Made by a program: the position numbers and the translations under genes. DNA of 64,000 nucleotides from Sesamum alatum (lineage: Eukaryota > Streptophyta > Magnoliopsida > Lamiales > Pedaliaceae): assembly GCA_034509735.1 (NCBI GenBank), contig JACGWO010000010.1:14893193-14957192 (forward strand). The letters run 5' to 3'. The notes beneath the pieces were generated by a model, which saw nothing but the letters and a program-made list of their open reading frames with translations, was not told the DNA's origin and made no database searches. Below, one piece after another: positions 33,931 through 46,065 of the stretch (the first letter of the stretch is position 1; each line of letters begins with the position of its first letter).

Positions 33931-34150
33931 TGTAAATGGGCCCATCATACACAGACCCAGGCCCATTTTAATGGGTCTAGACTTAGGACTAGGCCTAATA
34001 TTAAAATTAGGCCCAACCCAGACCCAAACCCATTAAATTAAAAGAATTGGGTCTAAGTCGGGTAATATACCCGCCTCTACCCGACGATTTTTACCCAGAC
34101 CTTGACCCTATTGTTCAACTTTAGACATTCTTCAATTTCACATCCCCAAA
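33931..34150. repeat. hAT left subterminal repeat region
   Basis: Multiple 'ggcccat', 'gacccag', 'acccaaaccc' and 'gggtcta' words in both orientations, mirrored at 40060-40190. Such motif clusters are transposase binding sites in known hAT elements. Confidence 0.6.
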
Positions 34151-35187
34151 TCACACTCCTCCCTCGTTGACTACTCCATCTCCAAAGCCGCCGCTGCCAC
34201 CCACTCCGCCGTTGCCACCGCCATCTCTGCCGCTTCTTACACTGTCTCCACGTCGCCCATTGTCACTTTCTCAAATCTTCATAATCCACATAGTCACATA
34301 CATATTTTGTAACTATTATTCCTTCTTCACCAAAACACGACTCTTTGGCTTCCAAGAAATATATATGTAAGTTATTGTTCATCAATTTCTTGGAATAATT
34401 TCTACCCATGTTTATTCTTTTATGGGAAAAGTATTTCTTGCCTTGTTGGATTTCACTTTGGTAATGGTAACTTACAGTTTTTCAATTCTTTTTTGTCTCT
34501 GTGTAATTGCAAGAAATGAGGGAAAAAGAGTCAAGAGTTTAGTGTTGTGATTGTTGCATATATGAGGTGAAAAATTGAATCTTTGTTGCTGTTCTTGTTT
34601 GATTGTGAGAACATATGTTGTCGGTGTTGTATCTTTTCCAATTATACTTTCTGTACTTGTATGTATGAATTGTTTTTACATTTTAAACTAGTTTGGGGAA
34701 AAGGGTTTTATTAATTTGTCCTGTTTATTTGTGTTTTCACTTTTAGATCATGAAGTTTGATTGAGATTTGAACACACTGTTCTTATTTCTGTTGACTTTG
34801 AATACTAAATCCTCTTGTATAATCATTCCTTACAATGTACATTAAGCTGAAAAATTTTCAGCTTCACCAACCTATGCATTTGCTGTGTGTTTTAAGAGTG
34901 TGAAACTGCATCTCATAATGCAACAGATGATAGATTACGAAGCATTCAAGTTGTCGTTTTTAAGAAACTGAAGTTGCTATGTTATTCTTTACTAAGAAAA
35001 GAAACAAAAATCAACCACGAGTATGAGAAATTTTAAGTCAGGTTGAGTTTTATCATATGACAAGTACAATAACACTGTCGTGCAATTGGGTGGATGACGT
35101 AGAAATAAAGTCTGGATAAGAATTTTTCCAGTAGGGAAAAATATTCCCAAGATGAACCATAAGATGATATATTAACTTAGCAGTTCA
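34151..35187. other. hAT 5' non-coding region
   Basis: It has a pyrimidine/proline-type patch (34160-34260) and AT-rich DNA. No conserved frame is seen. It is probably the leader or intron upstream of the transposase, later split by the solo LTR. Confidence 0.45.
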
Positions 35188-35192
35188 AGAAT

Positions 35193-37417
35193 TGAAGGAC
35201 AAGCGGATCCGCCCGGGAGCGCGAGCGGAAGCGAGAAAAGCGAGAAATTGCGTAAATTTAAATCAAATTCAAAATACGCGAATCCCAAGGGGTGTACCCT
35301 TGGGTGCTCAACCGGGCGTTCGATGTAGGATGTGTAAATATTAAAACATATATTTAAACACATAGGGCATAGATATACAAATGAAATCAATCAAAGCGTA
35401 ATAAACCGTTACCTTTGATTGTTTAGCGTATGCTCCCGGCGACTAGCGTTGTTCCTTCTCCGGAATGCTCACGAAATCCAAACGTATGGATTCTCCAAAG
35501 GTGATCCACACCACACCGGAAGAAACACACGTTCTTCTTGCTAGAAAAGAACGGGTTTAGGAAGGAATCGGTTTAAGAGAAGAACACTATGAATTAGTGT
35601 TCTCTTAAACTGACTTTGTTCTTCTTCTTGATTCAAAATCAAGTGAAGAACACAAGTGTAAGAGAGGGAGGGAGCACGAAATTTTGAGAGAGAGGAGAGG
35701 ATTTTTGTCTTCTCTTTTTCCTAGAAAAAGATGAATAATGAATCACTTATGCTTGGTGTTGTATATTCTCATATATATATACATAATTAATGTGATTATT
35801 GAAATGTGTCTAGGTTCATCCAAGGATGTCTAGATTCATTCCAATCAATCACCATCAATTCTTCAATCAAGCCTACCAAAATTTATGGTATGATCAAATC
35901 ATACCAAAAGGGAAGAACTTGATTGGAGTTGATATGTCTCTTTCCAAAAGAGATAAGTCAACATACCACCTAGCATGAAACATGGCTAATTTTGCTTCCT
36001 CCAAGGGAGCATGTCGGCCATGTTTAATTAAGGGAAGAAGTCCAACTTCTTCCTATTCCAAATTAGGAATTATTTCTCCTCTCGGGTATAATTTAACGGA
36101 CCGGGTTTTATCGTAATCCAATTACGACGAACCTAATATTAAATCCAATTTAATATCCACTTAAATTATTCCCGTTGATCTTTTAATCCAATTAAAAGAT
36201 CCAACGTCTCAACATCTCAACTTTCCATATTTAATCGAAAATTTAATTTACCGATTAAATGAAAGCCCGATACAATATCGGCCCGTCCATCCAATGGACT
36301 TTCCCTTAATCCAATTACTTATTTCATCCTTCGAGATTGACTCCAAGTCGATCTCTCAACCTCCTCGGTGATTTGTGTGTGACCCTTTAGGTTCACCCTC
36401 AGCTAGACTTGGGCCCGTGTCCCACAAGGGCCCGTTACCATGGGTGGCCGTCTAGCAACGGTCCATGGCACTAGAGACTAGGTGAATTGGCGTGAACATT
36501 TAGGCGCCGATTCCGTACGGGTACGATCCTTCCGTCTACCGTCTCCCGGCCTTAGTCTAGGGTATGGAATTGGGCGTCGGTTCCCATCCTTGACTAGGCA
36601 TCTATGCTTAATACTCGAGACTACGTATGCTTCATTGCATAGACACAGGAAACCATTCCCTGTTCGACCAACCACTGTGGCCACAGCTTCAAACAACATG
36701 TACGTGTCTCCGAGTGCATAGGAGATACCTCTGTCATATACTGACAGGGGACGGATCCTCTTCTTGGAATCCACCGTCCTCGCTACACATTCCGACTGCA
36801 CTGGACAAGGCTTATAATGATCATCTTACAGAATAATCACCTCTCGCCAGATCCAAGATACAGCCGTCCTGTGCACGTGACTGCCATGATTCCTCAAGTC
36901 TGAGGATTACTCCCGTACTATCAGAACCGGGGAATCCAATCATACCGACCAAGCCTCCAAGGCTACCATATGATGATCCCCGCGAGTCAGTCCAGTCGGC
37001 TCGACCCCAGTCGACCAACCCATCAAGATCGTGTAGGCGTCCCACGCCTGTCGCCGATGAAACACGGCACTCATCCAATGAACACGACTCTTGACGCAAG
37101 TCTCAATAGGACTCTCGATGCCCTATCTCGAGGTCCTCGACTTGGAACGTTTCAGACCCAACTCTTAATCAGTTGGTTTCATGACCACCATCCAATGCGT
37201 GGCCCAACTGCACGAGTTGTTATCCATGGTCTGTGGGCTTTGTTGCGATATAAGTTAAACACCATTTTAACAAATGTAAGATGAGCGCAACAAAGAAGGT
37301 ACCATTGGTGACGAATACTCATCTTATTCATCACATAATAATATTACATTCACATCAAGTTGTCGGATAGGTTACAAATTGCCAAACCTATTGGCTTTCT
37401 GGTCACCTATTCCAACA
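35193..37417 (-). mobile_element. Solo LTR of the Copia-A family inside the hAT element
   Basis: It reads on the minus strand from TGTTGGAATAGGTGACCAGA (37417) to ...CCGCTTGTCCTTCA (35193), 2225 bp with TG..CA ends. The flanks 'agaat' (35188-35192 and 37418-37422) are a perfect 5-bp duplication. No internal element sequence is present, so it arose by recombination between the two LTRs of a once complete insertion. It supplies an intact version of the LTR 3' end that the Copia-A 5' LTR has lost. Confidence 0.93.
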
Positions 37418-37569
37418 AGAATTTCTCTGTGTTGACACATTTTCTGCTGTGCTTCCATGCTTAATTATATTTTTGTATAGAAAGACACACTGTTAAGCAG
37501 GTTGTGTCTAACTCTAACTGTCTATCATTATCTGGACATGATTTATTTCTTTTTGCTAGTTTTTTTTTA

Positions 37570-39479
37570 ATGTCGTCATCTCATAGAGAATCTAGCCAAC
37601 CAACGTCAATTCATAGCTCTGGCGGTAGTGGTGGCAATGAAGATGTAACCGATCAATCAAGAGGCAACAAACGAAAGCAGTCAGTTGTGTGGGAACATTT
37701 CACAAAGGTTAGAGGTGTAAACAATGTTGTGCATGCTAAATGTAATTACTATTATAAGCTTTTATTTGGTAATGCTGCATATGGTACTACTCATTTGAAA
37801 AAAAATATCTGAACAATGCATGCCCAAAGTTTAAACTTGAACGTAGGAGTGGTTTGGGTGTGAGTCCTAGAAGCGAGTTCAAGTTTGACCAAGTTAAAAG
37901 TCGAAGGGACTTGGCAATTACTTGTATAAAACACAACTATCTGTTCAATATAGGGGAGCATATACTTTGTGAACATTTGAATGGTTTGAATCCGAATTTT
38001 AAGCTCCTTTGTAGAAATACCATTAGAGGTGATGTGATTCAAGTATATGAAGAGGAAAAGGTCAAAGTTTATAAATTGTTGAATGTGCTTAGATGTAAAG
38101 TGTCTTTGACCAGGATATTTGGACTTCTGATCATTCACATGTTGTCTATTGTTGTTTGACTGCTCATTTTGTTGACAATGCTTGGGAATTGCAAAAGAAA
38201 ATTCTTGCATTTAGAGAGATTCCATATCCACACGATGGCGAAACTTTATTGAATTTTATGAAAGAAATGATTTTGGAATGGAATCTTGAGAAGAAGTTGT
38301 TCTCAATTGTTGTTGATAATGCTACAAACAATGATGTCATGATTAGGAAATTGAAGGATTGGCTTCGAGATGACTCATTGATTGATTTTGATGGGGCTTT
38401 ATTGCACATGAGATGTAGTGCACATATTTTAAATTTGATCGTGGTAGATGGATTGAATCAAATAAGAGGACTCATTGATACAATACATGAAACTGTGAGA
38501 TATTTGAATAAATCTCCTGCAACAAGTCAAAAGATTTGAAATTGCATTAAATTAATGAAATGTGGTGGAAAAGAGGTAAGTAGCGATGGATGTCCAGAAT
38601 AGATGGAACTCTATTTATGATTTGCTTGCTACAGCTTTACCATTGAAAGAAGCCTTTTCTCGGTTACAGAGAATAGACAAACATTATAAGTTTAATCCAC
38701 CTGAATCAGAATGGGAAGTAGCCAAAGTTGTTCATGAGTGTCTTCAAATATTAGCTACTCGTTATTTTAGTGGCCGCAAATATTCAACTTCAAATGTATT
38801 TTTTCCTGATGTTTGTGAGATTCACTTAAAGATGATTGAGTGGGAAATTAGTAATCACAACTTCGTCAGGAGAATGGTTAGTCCCATGAAAGAAAAGTTT
38901 GATAAATACTGGGAAGAGTGTTGCTTCCTTCTAGCTGTTGTTGTTGTCTTTGATCCTAGGTTTAAGATGGATTTGGTAGAGTATTTTTACACTAGGATTT
39001 ATGGTGCAAATGCTCACTCATATATCCAGAGGGTCCGAAATACTTTATATCAGTTGTTTATTGGTTATGGAGGTAATTTGACCCATCTAATGAATGAATT
39101 CGCCACGGTGAGTAGCTCTGGACGTGAAACACGTGAGTCTCTACATGATTTTGATAGATGGTGTTATGAATAACGTGTTTCAATAAATCAAAAATCGGAG
39201 TTGGAGAGTTATTTAGAGGAGGCCAGGTTTTCGAGGGCAGAAACATTTAGCATCTTAGATTGGTGGAAAACCAATAGACTTAAGTTACCCATATTGTCCA
39301 AGATAGCACGTGATATTCTAGCAGTGCTTGCCACTACCGTTGCATCAGAGGCAACATTTAGCGTCGGAAGCCGTGTCATTGATGAGTCACATACGTGTTT
39401 GCTTCCGGATGTTGTAGAAGCATTAGTGGTAGCTTATGATTGGATTAGATCAATTCCTGAAAAGAGTAAGTTAAACTAA
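37570..39479 (+). pseudogene. hAT transposase (RICESLEEPER/DAYSLEEPER type)
   Basis: Five consecutive open segments cover the protein: 37570-37812 with a BED zinc finger (SVVWEHFTKV, CNYYYKL, GTTHLKK; the second Cys of the usual pair is replaced by Tyr); 37854-38159; 38156-38539 with the RNase-H-fold core (VVDNATNNDVMI and CSAHILNLIV); 38589-39173 with NRWNSIYDLL and FDPRFKMDLVEYFY; and 39201-39479 with the C-terminal dimerisation domain (LPILSKIARDILAVLATTVASEATFSVGSRVID). The catalytic Glu of 'SEATFS' and an Asp of 'VVDNA' are present. Stops near 37810, 38538 and 39171 and frame changes make it non-functional. The protein would cut and paste the element and make 8-bp duplications, as seen at its ends. 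Confidence 0.9.
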
Positions 39480-39976
39480 TGTGTATTATGATTAATCTCA
39501 TTATTTTTGTATTTGTTAATAATATATTTTCTATTATTTGGGATTTATGCAGTTGTTAATGATGCAACATCATCTTAAACTCAAGTGTTGAGCAGCTTAA
39601 ATTATCCACTCTGATTATTCTTCATGAGGTATGGATAATGGATCTGTCATTAGTTTAAACTTACAATAATCTTAATACACTTTTGGTTTGAGTTTATCCT
39701 ATTTTTTTTGTTAATCTTATCTTACTAATTTTTTGCAGAAAGCTTGGTTGGTGCAAACATCAATGTTGCACCATCGTTACTCGGGATTTTGGAAGAATTT
39801 ATTGTAATCTTTACTTGTTCTTTGTATTTTGGGTCTTAGATTGAATTTGCAAGAATTTGAAATGATTTGTAACGTAGTTTGAAGCACGAATTGAATTTTT
39901 AGTGTACTTTTTATGAAATAGGCGATTGCAATTTATTATAATCAAAATGGTTTGGGGGGGGGGGGAATGGAAAAAT

Positions 39977-40030
<54 letters not shown>

Positions 40031-40200
40031 CTCTGGATCCGGCCAACCCGAAAAATCGGGTATGGTCGGGTCTTGGGACCTATGGGTCTTGAGTTGAATT
40101 TAATGGGCTGGGTAGGGTCTGGGTAAAAATATTTTTAATAGGGTCTACTCTGGGCCTGGGCCTAGGTAGGGTAAGACCCTCCCCATTGCCAGGCCTAGGA
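39480..40200. repeat. hAT 3' region with G-run and (GA)n microsatellite
   Basis: An AT-rich trailer to about 39950 is followed by a 12-base G-run (39954-39965), a (GA)n run of about 50 bp (39979-40027) and the right subterminal words ('gggtct', 'tgggcctggg') up to the terminal repeat. Confidence 0.75.
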
Positions 40201-41338
40201 CTCGACTGGGGTCGAGCTGACTCGCGAAGATCATCATATGGAAGCCTTGGAGGCTTGGTCGGTATGATTGGATTTTTTCTGGTTCTGATAATACGGGAGT
40301 AGTCCTCAGACATCAGAAACCACGGTAGTCACATGCACACGATGGTTGTATCTTGGATCTGGTGAGAGGTGATCATGTTGCAGACATGTTCATTATAAGC
40401 CTTATCCAGTGCAGTTGGAATGTGTAGCATGGACGGTGGGTTTCAAGAAGAGGATCCATCCCCTATCAGTATGTGACAGAGGTATCTCTTATGCACTCAA
40501 AGACACATTGATGCTGCTTAAACCTGTGGTCACAGTAGTTGATCGAGTAGGAAATGGTTTCCTACGTCGATGCAATGAGGCATGCATAGTCTCGAGTATT
40601 AAGCATAGACGCCTAGTTCAGGATGAGAACCGACGCCCAATTCTATACCCTAGACTAAGGCTGGGAGATGGTAGAAGGAAGGACCGTACCCGTATGGAAT
40701 CGGCTCCTAAATGTTCACGCCAACATTCACCTAGTCTCTAGAGCCATGGACCGTTGCTAGACAGCCACCCATGGTGACGGGCTCTTGTTGAACACGAGCC
40801 CAAGTCTAGCTAAGGGTGAACCTAAAAGGTCACACACAAATCACCGAGGAGGTGAAGGAATTGACTTGGGGTTAATTTCAGATGATGATAAGTAATTGGA
40901 TTACTTAAAGGATTGTCCATTGGATGGACGGGCCGATATTGTATCGGGCCGTCATTGTATCGGTAAATGAGATTTATCGATTAAGTAAAGAATCAAAACT
41001 TGGATCTTTTCATTGGATTAAAAGATCAACGAGAATTATTTAATTGGGCCATGAATTAAATAGGATTTAATTCTTGGGCTTGTTGTAATTGAATTACAAT
41101 AATATCCGATCCAGTAAATCTTGGCCCGAGAGAGGTGTTAATTCCACTTTTGGAATTAGAAGAAGTTGGACTTCTTCTCAAAAGTGGACGACCAAAAATT
41201 GCTTCATTTGGAAGCACCAAAAATCGGCCATACATGGCCTTTGATGACTAGTTGACTCGTCTCTTTTGGGAAGAGACAAATCAACTCCAATCAAGCCTCT
41301 TTCACTTGGTATGATTAAATTATACCTTATGAAATGGT
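40201..41338 (+). repeat. Copia-A 3' LTR, second piece
   Basis: It continues the LTR from the hAT insertion point ('ctcgactggggtcgag', as at 26015) and aligns with 26016-27160. It ends at 'atggt' (41334-41338), the left target duplication of the Athila-type element. Confidence 0.9.
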
Positions 41339-41543
41339 TGATAGGGTGCATTTCATCTCTCATATGCATGCTTAACTCGTATGGTTTTTAAAAGTTTCCT
41401 TTACATTTTTAGCCGAGTTATGCAGTTTTGAATGAATAATCGAGATTCACCCGTTCTGAAGAAAAGGAGTTAAAAAGCCCAAATAAAGACAAAAAAAGTG
41501 ATCAAAGTACAAAACAGCAATATGCAGACTTGAAACAAGCATC

Positions 41544-41561
41544 AGGGCGTGATCACGCCCT
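41544..41561. promoter_or_regulatory. Palindrome 1 of the 5' LTR
   Basis: AGGGCGTGATCACGCCCT is its own reverse complement over 18 bp, about 190 bp upstream of the TATA box. It is repeated at 51925-51942. Confidence 0.75.
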
Positions 41562-41626
41562 ATCCAACATCCGAGTCTGCGCGGGAAGATAAGGAGACTT
41601 TTGAATGGGCAGACTTGAAGAACCTC

Positions 41627-41646
41627 TAAGGCGTGATCACGCCTTA
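41627..41646. promoter_or_regulatory. Palindrome 2 of the 5' LTR
   Basis: TAAGGCGTGATCACGCCTTA is its own reverse complement over 20 bp, about 105 bp upstream of the TATA box. It shares the 14-bp core GGCGTGATCACGCC with palindrome 1 and is repeated at 52008-52027. Confidence 0.75.
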
Positions 41647-41666
41647 ACCGACATCCAGATCTCTGT

Positions 41667-41737
41667 GAGGACTCCGAAGTTGGCACAAAGAAGGACTCTG
41701 AAATTGGCACAAAAGAGGACTCTGAAGCTGCATAGGA
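41667..41737 (+). repeat. Tandem repeat of about 24 bp, three units
   Basis: Units 41667-41689, 41690-41714 and 41715-41737 share 'gaggactctgaa.ttggcaca'. They lie between the palindromes and the TATA box; the same array is at 52048-52118 in the 3' LTR. Confidence 0.8.
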
Positions 41738-41750
41738 TGGGGACTCTTAG

Positions 41751-41760
41751 CTATAAAAAA
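41751..41760 (+). promoter_or_regulatory. TATA box of the Athila-type LTR
   Basis: 'ctataaaaaa' follows the tandem array; the 3' LTR has 'ctataaaaa' at 52132. It is the best candidate core promoter for the element RNA. Confidence 0.65.
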
Positions 41761-42635
41761 GAGACTAGAACACAGAGAAAATCCATCGTTTGATCATCGT
41801 GTTCTCTCTCTGTCTTTGAATTTATGCTTTCATCTAGAATATTTTGTTTAGCTATGAACATGTTTAGTAGCTAGTTTTCTATTCCGATTCAAGGAAAACA
41901 TTAAACCCTATTGTTATGTTTTGAGATCTTGAATTTATCTGATTTCGCCAAGTATTTCTCGTCTTGATTTACTGTTAACAGAATGATTTTTATTGATAGA
42001 TCTGACAATTCGATTCAATATTGATTATTCTATTGCTATCCATGAGTTCAGTGATCCGTAATTGTCATGAATTAGTGGTATGAGTAGCGAGCAAATTTAT
42101 TATGTGCTTTGCATGATTTATTTGTAGGGACGAGAAAACTAGGTTAGATAATTGCAACTATCTCAGTTATTTGATCTAGATTCAACTGTTTTCATTGATG
42201 CAAATGCTATTATTGATGAGGTATGGAACGCTATCGTGCCCAGTCTTGATATAATAAGTTTGGATTTAGATGCTTGAGTCAAATCCACTACGATAGGAAA
42301 ACAGGGATTTGTTACGGCTATCCTAATAAATTTTCAGAGTTGAATACTTGGTTATGGAATTAACCCATAGTGATCCATGATAAACATAACGATTGGTGAG
42401 ATGAACCCCCTTGAATTGGACTTTTTCATCTATAATCTTTTCTTAGTTGTTTTACTCTTGCTTTTGTTAATTTAGTTCATTTATAATTTAGTACTTAATT
42501 CATACCCCCCTTTTTTTGGTTACTACATCTAGATCGAGAAAGTAATCGATAATTCCCTTGGGATTCGACCTAGTTCCACGACTTCTACAGTTTAGAATCA
42601 GTTTTTATATTTGACGGCTTCGACAACCGATCAAA

Positions 42636-42654
42636 TTTTGGCGCCGTTGCCGGG
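42636..42654 (+). promoter_or_regulatory. Primer binding site of the Athila-type element
   Basis: 'tggcgccgttgccgggg' lies a few bases after the LTR end. This form is shared by Athila/Tat elements and is complementary to a tRNA 3' end, usually given as tRNA-Asp. Confidence 0.8.
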
Positions 42655-42739
42655 GAATTATTTTAATTTTCTTGATCTTGTTGTGCTTATCCTAATTTGT
42701 TGATCTCTTTGCGTTTTATGCCGCGTTCTTCTCGAACAG

Positions 42740-44300
42740 GTGAATTACAGTTCAACTCAGAAAATCGAGAAGACAACTCGTCGACTTAGGAAAGACACCT
42801 GGCAAAAAAGGACTCGGGCGAGACTCGAAGCAGAATCAATTCTTGGAGGAGAATTTACTTGTGATGAACCTGAGATCGAGATGGCGGTTAATAACCGGAG
42901 AACCATAAAGGAGATTAATGCACCAAATCCTGATCAACAACCTTTGTGCATTCCATTTCATGATGATGATGCTGATTTGAGTTAAAATTCGGACTAATCC
43001 ACTTGCTTTCTTCTTTTCATGGTCTTGCAGGAGAAGACCCGCACAAGCACTTGAAAGAATTCCATGTGGTATGCTCAGGAATAAAACCCCACGGAGTCAC
43101 AGCTGAACAAGTGAGACTGAGAGCTTTTCCGTTCTCGCTGAAGGACAAGGCTAAAGATTGGTTGTACTATCTTCCCTTAGCATCCATTCAGACATGGGCA
43201 GACATGCAATCACAGTTCTTGCAGAAATTCTTTCCCGCATCTAAAGCCACTCATATTCGGAAGGAAATTTGCGGAATCAGAAAGTTGAATGGCGAATCCT
43301 TGTATGAATATTGGGAGAGATTCAAGGAACTTGTCGCGAGTTACCCCAACCACCAGATTACCGAACCACTCCTTATTCAATACTTTTACGAAGGGCTTTC
43401 TGGGAATGATAGAGGGATGGTGGATGCTGCAAGCGGTGGAGCCTTAGTTGACAAGATCCCAGATGAGGCACGCCGTTTAATCTCTACCATGGCGGAAACG
43501 TATAGGCAATTTGGCTACCACACGGGGGGAGGCGTCCCTAAGGTTAATGAGGTAAGCACCAACGAATTAGCAGGGAAACTCTCTGAACTAACTATTCTTG
43601 TACAACAAATGGCTGCAGGAAAGGTTCAAGAGGCAATGGTTTGTGGGATATGCTCGGGGCATGGGCATCCGACCGACGCATGCCCGTCGTTGCAACAAGG
43701 AGTGTTGCCAGAAGTGAATGCCGTAGGAGGATTTTCCCGGAAAACCCCAACGGAAATATGATCCTTACTCCAATTTCTACAACCCGGGGTGGAAAGACCA
43801 TCCAAACCTCAGCTGTAGGAGTCATGAGGAGCAACCAAGGCAACAACCACAATTTTTCAACCGACTTCTGCCGGCACCTACACAAGCCCCACCTCAAGCA
43901 TCAAATTCCGGCATGAGCTTAGAGGATATCGTCAAATCCCTAGCTATTTCTACTCAGCAGTTTCAAGAAAAAGCAGAGGCCAGCTTTCAACACTTGGGGA
44001 ACCAAGTCACACAGTTAGCGACTTCAGTGAGTAGGTTGGAAGCTCAAGCATCCGGGAAGCTCCCATCACAAACAGAGACAAATCCAAAGGCGAATGTTAG
44101 TGCGATAACACTTTGAAGTGGTAAAGAGCTTGAACTAATTGAACCAGCATCAAAGAAAGCTAAAAGAGATGAGGAGACGAATGAAGACACCGGAGGCGAA
44201 AGCCAGCAGGTAAAATCTGATTTAACCACACCCTCATCGTCTAATTCTTGTCCTCTTCCTTTTCCCTACAGGTCGTCCAAGTCAAAGGAAGATGAGCATG
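42740..44300 (+). pseudogene. Athila-type Gag
   Basis: The first frame (42740-42985) is a basic/acidic N-terminal arm. A one-base shift leads to the retrotransposon gag domain (43003-43500: LLSSFHGLAGEDPHKHLKEF, AKDWLYYLP, TWADMQSQFLQKFFPA, YEYWERFKEL). A C-X2-C-X4-H-X4-C knuckle (VCGICSGHGHPTDAC) sits at about 43636-43683. Another shift near 43740 and a coiled-coil-like Gln-rich segment (43913-44060) follow. The frame ends at an in-frame TGA at 44114-44116, where relatives have an Arg codon. Gag forms particles and binds RNA. Confidence 0.88.
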
Positions 44301-44311
44301 AGAAGACAATT

Positions 44312-44992
44312 TTGGACACCTTCAAAAAGGTGGAGATCAACATACCACTGTTGGATGCAATCAAACAGATCCCGAAGTATGCCAAATTTTTGAAGGAACT
44401 GTGCACTAACAAGAGGAAGTTGAAAGACAAGGAGAGGGTGATTTTCGGTAAGAATGTCTCAGCTGTTATCAATCGTAAGTTATCGAAAAAAATGCAAGGA
44501 TCCAGGTATGTTCACACTCCCTTGCACAATTGGTACTAGACAAATCGAGCGTGCTATGCTCGACTTAGGAGCATCCATTAATGTCATGCCGTATTCTCTT
44601 TACCAAGCTTTAAACTTGAGCACTCTGCAAGAAACGAATGTGATAATTCAGTTAGCTGATCGTTCCTATGTGTGTCCCATTGGTATTGTTGAGGATGTGT
44701 TAGTAAAAGTGAATGATTTACTATTCCCGGTAGATTTTTACATCTTGAAAATGGGGGCCGAGGGGCTTAATAACGCTGCATCTATCTTGTTGGGGCAACC
44801 GTTCATGAAAACTGCAAAAACAAAGATTGATGTAGATGATGGCACTTTATCTGTCGAATTTGATGGGGAAATTGTAAAATTTAATATCTTTGAGGCTATG
44901 AAATACCCCAATGAGTTGCATGCGCTCTGTCATGTTGATATGATCGATTCAGTGGTACATGATGTGTTTGATGAAGAGAATGTTGGTACTTG
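44312..44992 (+). pseudogene. Athila-type protease
   Basis: The linker 44312-44500 (VEINIPLLDAIKQIPKYAKF) leads, with a frame change near 44500, into the retropepsin: AMLDLGASINVMPYSLY with the catalytic Asp, then FPVDFYILKM and ASILLGQPFMKTAKTKID. The frame 44454-44993 is open for 179 codons. It would process Gag-Pol. A downstream acidic spacer leads to RT. Confidence 0.87.
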
Positions 44993-44993
44993 A

Positions 44994-46065
44994 ACTTGAC
45001 TTAATTATGGAATTGGATGAAGGTAAAGATGATGATGACTTTGTTGAGTCACTTAGTGAAGTATTGAATCCTTCATCCTCTAATGAATCAAGCATTTCTT
45101 CCACGCACACTAAGTTACTTCCTTCTGTTTTGCAGGCACCCAAGCTAGAGTTGAAACCCTTGCCGAAACACTTGAAGTACATCTACTTGCGCGACGGAGA
45201 AACCTTGCCTGCCATCATATCCAATCAATTGTCGGAAGAACACGAAGAGAGGTTGGTGACGCTTCTCCGAGAACATCGAACCACGATTGGATGGACGTTA
45301 GCCGACATCAGGGGTATTAGCCCCGGTAATGTGCATGCACCGAATCAACTTGGAAGACAATACTAAACCATCACGGCAGCCACAGAGGAGACTCAATCCA
45401 ACACTAAAAGAAGTGGTAATGAAAGAAATCCTAAAGCTTTTGGATGCAGGTATAATATTTCCTATCTCTGATAGTGCTTGGGTGAGTCCGGTGCACGTGG
45501 TACCAAAGAAAACAGGTATGACGGAAGTAAAAAATCAAAATGACGAGTTGGTGCCGATGAGAGTACAAAATGGTTGGCGTATGTGTATAGACTTTAGGAG
45601 GCTAAATCTAGCAACACGCAAGGATCACTTCCCGCTACCCTTCATGGATCAAATGTTAGAATGGCTTGCGGGAAAATCTTACTTTTGTTTTCTTGATGGA
45701 TTTTCAGGATATTATCAAATTGCCATAGCTCAAGAGGATCAAGAAAAGACAACCTTTACATGTCCCTTCAGTACCTTCGCATTTAGACGAATGCCTTTCG
45801 GGTTTGTGCAATGCCCCAGGTACGTTCCAAAAGGTGTATGATGAGTATCTTTTCGGAATACATTGAGAAATGCATTGAAGTATTCATGGATGACTTTACT
45901 ATGTATGGTGGTTCATTTGATGAATGTTTGGGTCACCTTGCAAAGGTCCTTCGGAGGTGCATAGAAACTAACTTGGTTCTTAATTTTGAAAAGTGTCACT
46001 TTATGGTAGACCAAGGCATTGTTCTAGGACATGTAATATCATCAAGAGGCATTGGAGGTAGATAA
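44994..46065 (+). pseudogene. Athila-type reverse transcriptase
   Basis: Frames 44959-45366, 45329-45841 and 45811-46065 give in order: LKPLPKHLKYIYL, EEHEERLVTLLREH, the RT entry (SPVHVVPKKTGMT, WRMCIDFRRLN), the active-site approach (DGFSGYYQIAIAQEDQEKTT, RMPFGF) and the catalytic FMDDFTMYG (about 45881-45907) with VLNFEKCHFMV. Three shifts break it. RT sits between protease and RNase H as in all Gypsy elements. Confidence 0.92.

Larger units (their letters stand above)
33925..40200 (+). mobile_element. hAT transposon inserted in the Copia-A 3' LTR
   Basis: The left end 'taagcctgtaaatggg' is an imperfect inverted copy of the right end, whose complement is 'taggcctggcaatggg'. The 8-bp flanks are 'gtcgactg' (33917-33924) and 'ctcgactg' (40201-40208), matching 7 of 8, and the undisturbed LTR at 26012-26025 shows the empty site. 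Subterminal regions on both sides are rich in 'gggtctgg' and 'ggcccat' words. A broken transposase gene occupies 37570-39479. Without the nested solo LTR the element is about 4.05 kb. The right TIR has three extra bases before the duplication. Confidence 0.88.
41339..42633 (+). repeat. Athila-type 5' LTR, 1295 bp
   Basis: It starts TGATAGGGTG and ends CCGATCA. Contents: two perfect palindromes (41544-41561, 41627-41646), three tandem units of about 24 bp (41667-41737), and a TATA box 'ctataaaa' at 41751. Transcription should start some 30 bp after the TATA box. Confidence 0.93.

Noticed and set aside
36478..37284. Long frames in the solo LTR as host genes
   Set aside because: The same frames recur in every LTR copy of the family (for example 26000-26500 and 40409-40741) with shifting stops; they are LTR sequence.
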